From: Thiotrichales bacterium
Lineage (GTDB): Bacteria > Pseudomonadota > Gammaproteobacteria > Francisellales > CACEW01
DNA: 64,000 nt
Direction of reading: 5' to 3'
Assembly: GCA_947478525.1 (NCBI GenBank)
Contig: CANJVU010000001.1
Span: 62,001-126,000, forward strand
Positions 7,333 to 17,476 of the stretch are shown here, one piece after another. Every line of letters starts with the position of its first letter. Position 1 is the stretch's first letter. The translations under genes and the position numbers were made by a program. The notes under the pieces were generated by a model. That model was given only the letters and a program-made list of their open reading frames with translations, was not told where the DNA came from and did no database searches.

Positions 7333-10300
7333 TCAAAGCAAGATGTCTTCCAATAATAACCTCGCCATATGGTCAAAATACTGAAACTTAGACCAAGTAT
7401 CTCGATTACCAATTACATAAAGTCTTTGTTTTGCTCTGCTTACCGCAACGTTTAATAAATTGGGACTCTGAGAAGCCCACTGCTTAGCCCCAGGACGCTT
7501 AGGATCACCCCCAAGAACCAAAATAACCACATCTGCTTCTTTCCCCTGCGTGGTGTGAATCGTCCCAACATTTAAATCAGGATATAGCTGTTGAAATTGA
7601 TACAATTCACCGACTACTCGTTTGAAGGGAGAAATCAAAAATATATCTTTTGGCTCACATCCATATTGAGCTAATAACGCCAATAATTCATAAAGCTTTT
7701 TTGCTTCTTCCGGTATGAAATGCCCATCGGCCTCTTGGCTTGAAACGTTCAACCAACATGAAGCAGGTAGATTTAATGGTTGTCGCTCAGCAGTTCCAAA
7801 AACCATTAGACCATCATAAGCAATTTTATTTGCTATATTAAACATGGGATTATCACAACGCCGGTGTACACGAAGTGGCGCCCCTACCCATAACTTCTGT
7901 TCTCCGCTAGGCAAAAAAGTACCGTAAGGGGTGACCCTATCGGCTAACATCTGCACTGAAGACCAGGTGGGTACCCAACGCTCATGAACATTAAAATGTT
8001 TTCTAAGCGCTTGTTGCGCCGTTAACGGTAAAGTTACCACTGGTTCAAGTTGAAGCGGATCACCTACAACCACAACTTTCTTGGATCGCCAGATGGCACC
8101 TACAGCAGACTGTGGTGTTGCTTGACCGGCTTCATCAATCAATAACCACCGGATATCTTCCTTACCTAAATGTTTAAACAGACGATCAAAGGAAGCAAAG
8201 GTGGTAGAAATCACTGGGATTACAAAAAACAGTGTTGACCAGGCAGCCTTCACTCCTTCATGGGAAACATTTTCTGGAACGCTTCCATTTAAAATATCCA
8301 TCATGGCATGCAAGTTTTTACGAAAAATATCGGCATGTTCCAAAATGAAAGCCTGATGCAATTGTAAGGCTTCTAAAAACAATACTGCTCTTGCTCTATT
8401 CCAAGCAGCATCTGCCCAGGGAGAGGATAATTCTTTTTCTTCATCATCCTCTAACCACTGTTCAATATCAGGAATAGACAAATGTGAACAAACCAATGCC
8501 TCATATTCTTCTTCGGCTTCAGTTAAATCCAATTCAATTGATAAAATGAGTTGCTCTAATTCCTCTAATTTTTTCTCTGCATCGTCGATCTGATTACTCA
8601 GTTGCTCAAGCTCGTGTTCCAAAATCCCTAAACGATTGCGAGCGTTTTCATATTCTTTGTCCAAAGCATCCGCTTCGCTACACCATCGGCGATATCTACC
8701 CCAGGTGAAAATAATATCAATCAATTTTGGGCGAAATTGGTAATGCTCAATACGTGCCTGCCGATGAGTTTCCAAGGTGCCCGCACTAGCAAGGCATACT
8801 TTTTGCAAATCCTGATATTGTGCGGTTAGCCCTGCCATCTCTACCGAAAGGTCGTTACGCTCTTCCTCAGTCTCAGCCTTTTGTCTATTCAATTTTTGAA
8901 TAGCGTCTATGGTGTCATAAACCATTTCTCTTTCATGGCGCAGTTTTTCTTCCTCAGCCTCTGCCCCTTCAAAGGATGCTAACGCTTGTTGCCAGGTTAT
9001 TCTATCAGGATCATCTTCCGCCGTTTTTAACAACTCTAAAAAAGCAGGGATAGAAGGTTTATCAAGGGATTTGGTGCCATACCAAAATTGCTGCACAAAA
9101 TTCTGTCTATTGGTTTTATTTCCTAAGCGTGCTGCAATTAGTCCCCAGGCAGGTTGATGTAAAATTTCGGTGGCCAGTGCTTTAAAGTAGTCCGTGGTTG
9201 CTTCCCAGGAAACATCAATTGCATTCTTTCCTGGAATTTCAAGGGAGATATTCTCAACGGCTCCGTTGTTATTAGATGCCACTACAATTCCAAAAGACCC
9301 AAATACCTCTGGCCAGGTTGAAATAACACGCGTGTATTTATCCGTTTTCCAAGTCACTGTATTACCTGAAAATACAGGTTCACAATGGCTATAATAAGCA
9401 AGATTTCCAGCTAGACCAACCACCACATTCGCAATAATATCTCTGAGCAACGTGGTTTTTCCTGTACCAGGCGGTCCATTGACGGCAAAGATACCCCCCT
9501 CTTCGGTGTTTATAGTTTTAAAAATAGCATTCACTGCAAACTGTTGACTCAAAACCAAGGGATGATGCCCAACGCTAGGCCATCGACCTCTGGGAAATTT
9601 ATTCGGGGATAGCATATCAAAAACAGGTTGCAGATCTGCACGTACGTCTATTTTTTCTTGGGTCACCTCAGAAGTTAAATACTCGCTCAGTGCATGGCCA
9701 ATGTTTTTGTTATCTACTGCCTCACTCACTTTTTTAAGGTCGTTAATAAAAAAGCTGTTTAAAAAATCTTGATCATCCGTCGCGCAAGCATTGGCCAGGT
9801 TAACCAAGGTACTTTTAACTCTAACTTTGATAGCCCCTGGCAATACGAGCTGAAGTTTTTCTAAAACTCTGCCAATAACCGTAAAAAAATCTACACCCGT
9901 TAAGGGTTTACCGACATTATGACCTTGCACCAAGAGAGAAGCACCTACTGCATCATCTCTTTCAATTTTGCAATGTGTTGCAAAATCGTGATGTAAGTCT
10001 TGATCACAAATGTCAAAACCATCTAACCAGCATGAACGCTCGGTTTTTTGATTTAAAATTTGACTCAATGCCCAGGCACTGGTTGATAAAATAAAACTGT
10101 CAAACAATGGACGGCCATCCTGGGTTACTGTCAGACCAAAAACACAAGCATCCCCATCGATCCGTTGATCAAAGGTTTCTGAGTCTTTGCCAAACTCGGC
10201 CTGCAAAGTATCTCTGATTAGCTCATACGGGTACACTACACCGTAAACCATATGTTGCCATACGGTTTGCTCCGAATGTTTTCTCTCTTGCAAGGGGTGG

Positions 10301-10860
10301 GCACTTTCCCAGGGAAACAGAGGCTCCTCTTCATTCACTTCAAATACTGGATCGCGCGCTAATGATGGTGCTATTTTGGGAATATTTTGCGGTGCAAAAA
10401 ACTCTACGGCGCGCCAAAACCTCAAAATATCACTGGTTTTTTCAGGCTTATCTTGATCTGATGATGGTTGGGGTTGCATTTCAGCAGGATCACTGTGAAG
10501 AAAAGTAAGAAGCTGGCTGGGCAAGCATCCTGCTTGTTCACACATTTCAATCACACCTTGCGGTGCTATTTTAGACACCACCGCCAAGATTTCATCTCGG
10601 ATTGAATTAAAATCTTCATTTTTACTACTATAGACTGATTCGAGCAATTCTCGAATTCTAAATCCATTGACCGATACTGAAAAAGACCCTTTTTTAGGGT
10701 CTTCATTCCAAACATACACCAAAGGCAATTGCTTTTGCAACTTTTCCGCCTGTTGCTCAGATTCGAGGCCAAAACAATAAACCGGCAAACTAAATTCACT
10801 ATCATTAACAATACGAGATAGAACTTTTTCGATAAGCTTACGACGAGCTAAGGCTTCCAA
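7333..10860 (-). CDS. UPF1-like superfamily 1 helicase with coiled-coil insertion, about 1175 aa
   Basis: The start is a TTG at 10860 with AGGAG six bases upstream; an in-frame stop lies just before it. Walker A is GPPGTGKTT (about residues 462-470) and Walker B/motif II is LLIDEAGQATP (about 906-916), followed by VVVGDPLQLEP (motif III). The C-terminus has VGTIHTTQGKEADVV and LLNVAVSRAKQRLYVIGN (motifs V and VI). These are hallmarks of UPF1/Dna2-type SF1 helicases. A long Glu-rich coiled coil (about 635-790) is inserted between motifs I and II, and the first 400 residues are unfamiliar. It has its own promoter (10924-10951). Helicases of this class occur in defence systems such as Mokosh, with different partners. 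Confidence 0.85.
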   Translation of the reverse strand: MEALARRKLIEKVLSRIVNDSEFSLPVYCFGLESEQQAEKLQKQLPLVYVWNEDPKKGSFSVSVNGFRIRELLESVYSSKNEDFNSIRDEILAVVSKIAPQGVIEMCEQAGCLPSQLLTFLHSDPAEMQPQPSSDQDKPEKTSDILRFWRAVEFFAPQNIPKIAPSLARDPVFEVNEEEPLFPWESAHPLQERKHSEQTVWQHMVYGVVYPYELIRDTLQAEFGKDSETFDQRIDGDACVFGLTVTQDGRPLFDSFILSTSAWALSQILNQKTERSCWLDGFDICDQDLHHDFATHCKIERDDAVGASLLVQGHNVGKPLTGVDFFTVIGRVLEKLQLVLPGAIKVRVKSTLVNLANACATDDQDFLNSFFINDLKKVSEAVDNKNIGHALSEYLTSEVTQEKIDVRADLQPVFDMLSPNKFPRGRWPSVGHHPLVLSQQFAVNAIFKTINTEEGGIFAVNGPPGTGKTTLLRDIIANVVVGLAGNLAYYSHCEPVFSGNTVTWKTDKYTRVISTWPEVFGSFGIVVASNNNGAVENISLEIPGKNAIDVSWEATTDYFKALATEILHQPAWGLIAARLGNKTNRQNFVQQFWYGTKSLDKPSIPAFLELLKTAEDDPDRITWQQALASFEGAEAEEEKLRHEREMVYDTIDAIQKLNRQKAETEEERNDLSVEMAGLTAQYQDLQKVCLASAGTLETHRQARIEHYQFRPKLIDIIFTWGRYRRWCSEADALDKEYENARNRLGILEHELEQLSNQIDDAEKKLEELEQLILSIELDLTEAEEEYEALVCSHLSIPDIEQWLEDDEEKELSSPWADAAWNRARAVLFLEALQLHQAFILEHADIFRKNLHAMMDILNGSVPENVSHEGVKAAWSTLFFVIPVISTTFASFDRLFKHLGKEDIRWLLIDEAGQATPQSAVGAIWRSKKVVVVGDPLQLEPVVTLPLTAQQALRKHFNVHERWVPTWSSVQMLADRVTPYGTFLPSGEQKLWVGAPLRVHRRCDNPMFNIANKIAYDGLMVFGTAERQPLNLPASCWLNVSSQEADGHFIPEEAKKLYELLALLAQYGCEPKDIFLISPFKRVVGELYQFQQLYPDLNVGTIHTTQGKEADVVILVLGGDPKRPGAKQWASQSPNLLNVAVSRAKQRLYVIGNRDTWSKFQYFDHMARLLLEDILL

Positions 10861-10923
10861 AATCAACTCCTACGGCTTTAGGGTTTGGTCATGATGAACA
10901 AAAACGATTAATCTTATGTTTAG

Positions 10924-10951
10924 ATTATATCGTAAAGTTCCTTTCCGACAA
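10924..10951 (-). promoter_or_regulatory. Promoter for the helicase gene pair
   Basis: Minus-strand TTGTCG (10946-10951) and a consensus TATAAT (10924-10929) separated by 16 bases, between the end of traI and the helicase start. This suggests the helicase/HEPN pair is expressed independently of the transfer operon. Confidence 0.6.
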
Positions 10952-10978
10952 GCCTGAAACAGATCCTGGTTATATAGT

Positions 10979-13900
10979 TTAAAGCTCTCTGTCCCCCGTT
11001 TTCATTTTAACAAACTGATATTCTTTGGGTGGCATCGGCATTTTTCTTGCCGGTGGTGTATTCGCTAACTCCACCAATTTATTCAAGTCATGCTGCCTGA
11101 GCTTACTCAAATCCATCTGATTATCTTTGCTGATTTTGTTGGCAATTCTGGTCATATTATCGGTTAGGTACTTGTTGGGTGCTGCGATAAAATGATCTAC
11201 TGGTATTATATTGCCTAAAGCTTCACAGGTTTTAGCAGCACCCTCTTTCTTAAATATCTCTTTAAAGCTAGTGCCTGCTTTTTCAGGCAAGGTAACAAAT
11301 ACCTCCTTCTGTGCTGTTTTAAAATGCTCAGCCATCGCTTCCACCTGTTTCTGGTCAGCAGCACCCTCGATATTGTCCAAACAAATAATGATGGTTTTGG
11401 GTAATCTGGCAGTATCAAGCGCCTTAAACCCCTTGCTACCATTAGCAATCACCTGGTGTCCGGGCGCTGCCGCCTCAATACTGCGCGCATTATCAAGCTT
11501 ATCGGTGATGAAACTGACCTTTTTCTCTTTGCTGCCTGGGTTAATAATAATCGGCTCTTCACCCAATGATTTCTGTTGTTGATGTAAATCATCCAATCCT
11601 AAATCGAACGTACCTGATTTTTCAGGGATTCTAAGCTGCATTTTAAGGCCACGCACACCATGCACTTTTAATACATCGTTCCAATCGGCTTTTGGCATAC
11701 CAGGAATGTCTTTAGGATAGATCGATTTGATATTAACCCCCCGTTCTTTAAACTCTCTAACCGCTTCTTCGGTAGTTTTGTAGGTATGAGATGGCTCACC
11801 TGTCTCAGGATTTCTGCCATCATTATCACCCGCCAGAATCACTTCACTTGGTTTATAGCGACGCACCGCTTGCACCAGATTGGCGAGGTTGCCTACACTA
11901 AAAGAGGTTAATACCGTTGCCTCCGGATCAACCATTGCAATGGAAGCTGCCGTTTCTGGGCCTTCAGCCAAATATAATTTACCGCGCGGCTTGCCTAACT
12001 GCACAATACCCGCACTACCCTTAATCAGTCCTTTAGACAATTTGGGATCTGGCATGCCTTTATTCTTGCCTGCCGTTTTAGGGTCAAGATATATACGCTG
12101 CACGCCAGTAACCTCACCTTTTTCATTTTTAGCCATTAGCACTGCTACTGGAGCCTTGTTTACTCTGTCAAAGCGCTCACCAGTCTTTTCATCATAATCC
12201 ACCCATTTCGCCCCCGGTGGCCAAAAACGAATTTCCATGTTATCCAATGAATCAATTTTGCGGTGTTCTTTGAAATAACGTTCAGCCAGAGTACCTTGCA
12301 CCGGCACCGTACCAGCCCAAATGCTTTGACCCACCTCAATCTTTTTGGCAACTTCTGCCTCCTCAAGCTGTTTACGCACCACCTTATTTTGAGCAATTTT
12401 CTTCTGATGCGTCTCAATATGCTCGGTGGTAATAATGGCCTGATTTTCAGTTAATCCAGCAAGGCTGGCACCATATTTCAACGCTTCGCCATGAGACATG
12501 CCCATAAAATACTGAATCGCTTGAATCGGCGCACCACCCTTTTTTTCAGCAAACCAATTCCATAACCCTGCCTTGGATCCACGTACCGTCACCACCAGAC
12601 CGTTAGGCCAACGCCAGGTTGCACCTTGCTTTTGTTTTGGCTCCCCCAAAATAGCTGTATAAACCTCTTCTGCCTGCATCATTAAGGCATCATTGATCGC
12701 CTTATAATTCCAGCGGGTACTCACTCTTTTTACTACAGTTGAATTGGCTTGTTGCTCTGCAATAGTAAGAGAGGTTGGCTTGGTTTCATTGCGCTTAGGA
12801 TCTGGCGTCAATTCATTAAGTGCATCCAACGCCGAGATTTTATCTTTGGGACGTACCAGCTTTTCAATAATTTGCTTCTTGTTATCAGTAAACAACATGT
12901 AGTGGCGTTTATGACGGGTCAAACTGATATAAGCGCTTCGAACATTAGATAGGTTATCATCACTGCTAAAACGTACATCAACGGTGTAAAGATGAGTAGC
13001 CCCCTGCTCTGAGTAGCCGGTTTTAGTATAAGCATAGTCCCAGTGTGTTTGATTGAGCACTGCAGTATCTAAATCCAGAACCTTACCATCCTTTTTGTTT
13101 TTTAGGGTCAGCGTTTCTTGATTGTGATTGAGCACCACGTATTCATTATTACCAAAGATGCCCAATGCGGGGTTGGATTTTTTAATCATGATCAAATCGT
13201 GTTTGCACACCTCTGCCTGACGGTGCTCAAATACTTCAATATTGTCATGATAACGCGAGAGATCCCGTTTTAAATGAATGGCTTTTTGATTACCCGCCTC
13301 ATCCTTCAACCACAGACAGTGGTGATCGGCATCCATCTCCAAAATGGTGTAATACTTATTACCCAGCTTAATATGAGTGGCTTTTTTGGTCATTAACGGT
13401 GATACCTCTTTGATTTCTGCCTTGGTTAGATCAAGCGGTACCAGGCGGTTGACTGATACCCCATGCTCGACCAATTCCCCATGCGTTTTCAAGCCTTCTC
13501 TAATTAGACTATTGATCTTTTCTCGATTGCCATGAGTTTGAACAATGAAGCTCGATTGTTCGCGTGCTGCCGGTGTGCGTGATAGGTATTCTGTAGCGAC
13601 ATCCTGTTCCAACCTGTCTTTTTTTGATTGAATCACTGAATTTTTTAACTGTACTTGTTCCTGCATGGTCATGCGGGTGGCGTCACGCTCGATATAGTCC
13701 ACTGCATTCACTGATTCTGCCACACGAATGGCATCCCTCACCATTCCTTTGGCAGCGTGTTTGGCGATGTTAAGGGCATCCACATTTTCCTGGCGTACAA
13801 TCTCATCCATGTGCGCCACTTTAATCGCACCAGAAGTGTATTCGACCATCATCGGCCGACCTGCTGGAATGGATTCAAATTGCTTAATATCGCCAATTTT

Positions 13901-16900
13901 TACCGCTCGGCCATTGTATTTTTTAACCACTTCCATAAATTCAAAGGCATCCTTATTGGACACCATGGAGTACTCATCCAACACCAACAGCTTATTACTT
14001 AGATCCAGATTACCTTTACTGGCAACATCCTGTTCGCAATCGATGAGAAAGCTTTTAAGGGTTTGCGCTTCAATGCCCACTTCCTTAATTTCTTTTACCG
14101 CCTGGTGGCTCGGCGCCACTCCCATGACCTCGATCGCTGATCCGCTGTCTTTGAGGGTTTGTTGCAAATGAATCAGCAATTCTTTGGTGACCTGGGATAG
14201 CATGCTGGTTTTACCAGTACCGGCATCGCCCTGCACCATCACAAACTGATCCTTGGTGGTCAAAATTAAATGCGCGGCATCCTGCTGGCCTTTGGTGAGC
14301 TTGGCTTTACCAAGATCCTCTTTCAGTGGCGCACTATCACACAACGCCACCTTAGTGTCTTTGGTATCCTTAAGCATTTGTAAAATACCCCGCTCATACT
14401 CCAGTGCTTCTTTGGTGACCCAGTAGGTACCTTCTGGCGCCAAAAACAACTTACCCTCGGCCTTATACCTGGCTAATTCATCGGTGATACTCTGGTGGGT
14501 AACCTCACTGCCTGGTTTGATCTTACTTAATCCCTTAACAATGGCTTCAATCACCAACGTATCGTGTTTAAAAGCCGCTTCACGTTCTGATAGCTTTTCC
14601 ACCGCAAAATCCAGCGATTGCTGTACCAATGTACGTCGATCCAAATCACCGTACTTTTCTTTCAGGCAATTGGCGATTTGCTCAATGTCTTTTTGAACAG
14701 TCTCTAAGGTCTTGGCATCAATATACTTTTGCATATCAGCCACCTCAGTAGAACGGGTTATCAAGGTGTCCAGCGTGGTTAACTTAATCTGCTCTTTTAC
14801 GATATGGGTTTGTAACTTTTCGGCATTGTCGGTCAAGATATCCAATGACTTACCCGCATGGCTTTGTACTTCGTGTAACACGCCTTGGTTAGCGGCGAAT
14901 CCCTTAATGTCCAAAATCACATTACTGCGCCGCTCGTTAGCGATATTTGATAAATTGCTGGTGTAAGCGTATTTGAAAGAACCATTGGCAATCGAACCAA
15001 GGGTGGTATTGGTCACCTGCTTCTTAGTCAAATTATTAAGTGAGACAATGGGTCCCCATAACCGATCAATCCGAATATGATCCCCAGGACTAATCCCAAA
15101 CCGTCCCATATTGGCGGTGGCAACCATACGATCCCCTGCTGATAAAGATAATTCTTCTTGAACAAATAGCTGCGTTTGCCAGCGTTCTTTTTTAGGGTTC
15201 CAGCGAATGGCTTCTCCCTTGGAATCAGCCAATTTAACAATATTGTCATCCTCAATATGTTTGAGTACGCGGTATTCCATTACCGTGGTAGTGTCTTTTG
15301 CTTTGTCTTCAATAAAGCGTTTTACCACCATCCCAGGTTTGTAGGTGCCGGCAAATTTGATGGTTTCTTTACTGGTAGAAACGGGTGTTAAGATGGTTAA
15401 TGACTTTTCAGCGTGGTCAATGGCTCCCTTATTCTTTAACCCAGCACGGATGTTTTGATTGATAGCCGCTACCTGCTGTTTGGTATGCGCAATAATATGA
15501 GTATCGCGCCGCTCGCCTTCTGTAAGTGCTGTATATTTATCAGCAATAACTTTTGCTCGCGCTTCATCTTCTTTCACTTCCAATACAGCGGCAGTAAGGT
15601 GAGACTTGGGGGCATTAGCGGTTTTCAAAGAGATTTCTTGAACCTGTGCTTTGCGTAATAACTCCATCGGGTTACCCGCTGATAAGCCCTTAAACCCCTC
15701 ACTGGAGTTTAAAAACACAAGCTTGGTGTTTTGATCCTCGGAATGTTTCAACAACGCCTCAAAATCATCATAACCCATGCGGTGGGCTTGATCGACCACC
15801 AAAATATCATGGCCAGCATTGAGTTTATCAAATGCATCGTTTTTATTTTTATACAGGTAGCCACGCACGGTTTGAGCCAGTTCAGGCTTAAAGTGATTCA
15901 CTACCCACTGCCAGGCATTAAAAGATTTACGTTGTACTTCCTTATTGAGCTGATTGCTATCACCACGCCGGGTCGACAAAATCTTGATACGACTACCCCC
16001 AGATTCTGCCGCATTTAACAATGTCTCTAAAAAATGCTCTGGTTCTTCATACAAGGACATATTGACCATAACGGCATTATTTTTTGAAGCCAGTATCTCA
16101 ACCACTGCTTTCTTTTGATCATCGCTACCCACCAATAAATTCAATATTTCTGGCTTAACCTGTGTGGTGGCTGCTTTACCCTTAAATCCTTTGACTTGTT
16201 CAATCACTTTACTTTCAAAAGAAATCAATTCCGTGGTCGTTAACTCATGCCCGCTTAACGGTACCAGGAAGTTTTCATCTTTGAGTTGTTTAATGGCTTT
16301 ATTAACATCATGAAACCTGGCTTTACCAATGGCAAATATCAAGCTTTGTGCAATCAGATCAGAATGGTTAAAACTTAATTTCACTTCGGCAAAGTGACGG
16401 GAGGCTTCCATCACCGCGATACGCGCTGCTTCCAGCGCAGCAGCATTTTTGGCAGCATTCGGATCAATTTTAGGGGGTTCCAGTTTTTTAGCAATGCGAA
16501 TCAGCTTTTCAGGATCAAAATCTTGAAAGTTAGTATTGACCTGTTCCTTCCAGTAATTGCGTAATTCCTCCCGATCAACCAATTCATCTGCTTTTGCTTG
16601 CCGCGATGATTGTGCTGCATAATCCGCGGCGCTAGGCGAAGAGTAGCCTAGTTTTTGCAATAATCCCATGACTTGCTCACGTCGTTTGGAGAACATTTGC
16701 AATACTTCCGAAGGAATACCCTTAATTTCAAACATGCCATATTTTTTATCCGGGCTTACCTCAATCTCATAGCCCATTTCTACCAATCGCCGGGCGAGTT
16801 CTGCCCGGTAGATAATGCCAAAATAAATCTGCCGTTCGTAAATGCTTTCATAGAAGCCATCTACCACTCCAAAATGACCATTGCGCTCATTACGTGCCTT

Positions 16901-17449
16901 GGAAGCCAGTGCTCGCCATTTACCATCCAGGCGTTCGGTAAAATTCATTACCACACAGTGCGTATGTAATTGCGGATCCATTTCACGCGATACATCATGT
17001 AGAAATTTGGCCACCGTCAAGTTATTCGTACGTTCAAAAATATATTCTTTGGTACCTTTGATATTAATCCGCACTTGCGCTGCTTCTTTTTCAATTTCGG
17101 CCAATGCGACATCAACCGCCGCCTGGTGTGCATCAATAATTCGGGTATCTTTGTACACCAGCGCCAGCAGGGAGGCTGATTTTGGCGCGGAGAAGGTCAG
17201 ATCAAAGCCAACTCGACGCGTGCCATTAGCACCGATTGGCAATTTTTCGCCATTGGGAAGCATACCATGCAAGAGATCTAAAAAATCGTCCTGATTAATC
17301 GGTTTATCTAATAGTCCCAACTTTGCCGCCCCTTTTCCCCACCACTGAAAACGGCTGGCGTATTCATCAGAACGCAAATAATAGTTGTCGGTCTCCATAA
17401 AATAGTGACCGGCATTTTTAGCGCTTTTGACCTTGGAGAACGATAACAT
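10979..17449 (-). CDS. traI: TraI: MobF relaxase, helicase and Toprim fusion, 2156 aa
   Basis: Nicks the plasmid at oriT, stays bound to the 5' end and unwinds the transferred strand. Residues 1-300 are a MobF relaxase: catalytic tyrosines Y16 and Y23-Y24, and the metal-binding histidines H151, H162, H164 in HDVSREMDPQLHTH. A first RecD-like region (about 440-620) lacks a good Walker A, as in the inactive helicase repeat of F TraI. The active helicase has GDAGTGKT (about 1073) and LDEYS (about 1157). Unlike F TraI (1756 aa), the C-terminus adds a primase-like domain (about 1590-1660) without a zinc finger and a Toprim domain with AEGPETA (about 1825) and LAGDNDGR (about 1873). It follows traD by 27 bases and has GAGGAGG upstream. 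Confidence 0.93.
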   Translation of the reverse strand: MLSFSKVKSAKNAGHYFMETDNYYLRSDEYASRFQWWGKGAAKLGLLDKPINQDDFLDLLHGMLPNGEKLPIGANGTRRVGFDLTFSAPKSASLLALVYKDTRIIDAHQAAVDVALAEIEKEAAQVRINIKGTKEYIFERTNNLTVAKFLHDVSREMDPQLHTHCVVMNFTERLDGKWRALASKARNERNGHFGVVDGFYESIYERQIYFGIIYRAELARRLVEMGYEIEVSPDKKYGMFEIKGIPSEVLQMFSKRREQVMGLLQKLGYSSPSAADYAAQSSRQAKADELVDREELRNYWKEQVNTNFQDFDPEKLIRIAKKLEPPKIDPNAAKNAAALEAARIAVMEASRHFAEVKLSFNHSDLIAQSLIFAIGKARFHDVNKAIKQLKDENFLVPLSGHELTTTELISFESKVIEQVKGFKGKAATTQVKPEILNLLVGSDDQKKAVVEILASKNNAVMVNMSLYEEPEHFLETLLNAAESGGSRIKILSTRRGDSNQLNKEVQRKSFNAWQWVVNHFKPELAQTVRGYLYKNKNDAFDKLNAGHDILVVDQAHRMGYDDFEALLKHSEDQNTKLVFLNSSEGFKGLSAGNPMELLRKAQVQEISLKTANAPKSHLTAAVLEVKEDEARAKVIADKYTALTEGERRDTHIIAHTKQQVAAINQNIRAGLKNKGAIDHAEKSLTILTPVSTSKETIKFAGTYKPGMVVKRFIEDKAKDTTTVMEYRVLKHIEDDNIVKLADSKGEAIRWNPKKERWQTQLFVQEELSLSAGDRMVATANMGRFGISPGDHIRIDRLWGPIVSLNNLTKKQVTNTTLGSIANGSFKYAYTSNLSNIANERRSNVILDIKGFAANQGVLHEVQSHAGKSLDILTDNAEKLQTHIVKEQIKLTTLDTLITRSTEVADMQKYIDAKTLETVQKDIEQIANCLKEKYGDLDRRTLVQQSLDFAVEKLSEREAAFKHDTLVIEAIVKGLSKIKPGSEVTHQSITDELARYKAEGKLFLAPEGTYWVTKEALEYERGILQMLKDTKDTKVALCDSAPLKEDLGKAKLTKGQQDAAHLILTTKDQFVMVQGDAGTGKTSMLSQVTKELLIHLQQTLKDSGSAIEVMGVAPSHQAVKEIKEVGIEAQTLKSFLIDCEQDVASKGNLDLSNKLLVLDEYSMVSNKDAFEFMEVVKKYNGRAVKIGDIKQFESIPAGRPMMVEYTSGAIKVAHMDEIVRQENVDALNIAKHAAKGMVRDAIRVAESVNAVDYIERDATRMTMQEQVQLKNSVIQSKKDRLEQDVATEYLSRTPAAREQSSFIVQTHGNREKINSLIREGLKTHGELVEHGVSVNRLVPLDLTKAEIKEVSPLMTKKATHIKLGNKYYTILEMDADHHCLWLKDEAGNQKAIHLKRDLSRYHDNIEVFEHRQAEVCKHDLIMIKKSNPALGIFGNNEYVVLNHNQETLTLKNKKDGKVLDLDTAVLNQTHWDYAYTKTGYSEQGATHLYTVDVRFSSDDNLSNVRSAYISLTRHKRHYMLFTDNKKQIIEKLVRPKDKISALDALNELTPDPKRNETKPTSLTIAEQQANSTVVKRVSTRWNYKAINDALMMQAEEVYTAILGEPKQKQGATWRWPNGLVVTVRGSKAGLWNWFAEKKGGAPIQAIQYFMGMSHGEALKYGASLAGLTENQAIITTEHIETHQKKIAQNKVVRKQLEEAEVAKKIEVGQSIWAGTVPVQGTLAERYFKEHRKIDSLDNMEIRFWPPGAKWVDYDEKTGERFDRVNKAPVAVLMAKNEKGEVTGVQRIYLDPKTAGKNKGMPDPKLSKGLIKGSAGIVQLGKPRGKLYLAEGPETAASIAMVDPEATVLTSFSVGNLANLVQAVRRYKPSEVILAGDNDGRNPETGEPSHTYKTTEEAVREFKERGVNIKSIYPKDIPGMPKADWNDVLKVHGVRGLKMQLRIPEKSGTFDLGLDDLHQQQKSLGEEPIIINPGSKEKKVSFITDKLDNARSIEAAAPGHQVIANGSKGFKALDTARLPKTIIICLDNIEGAADQKQVEAMAEHFKTAQKEVFVTLPEKAGTSFKEIFKKEGAAKTCEALGNIIPVDHFIAAPNKYLTDNMTRIANKISKDNQMDLSKLRQHDLNKLVELANTPPARKMPMPPKEYQFVKMKTGDREL

Positions 17450-17476
17450 ACGTCAGACCCTCCTCATAATTAGTGA

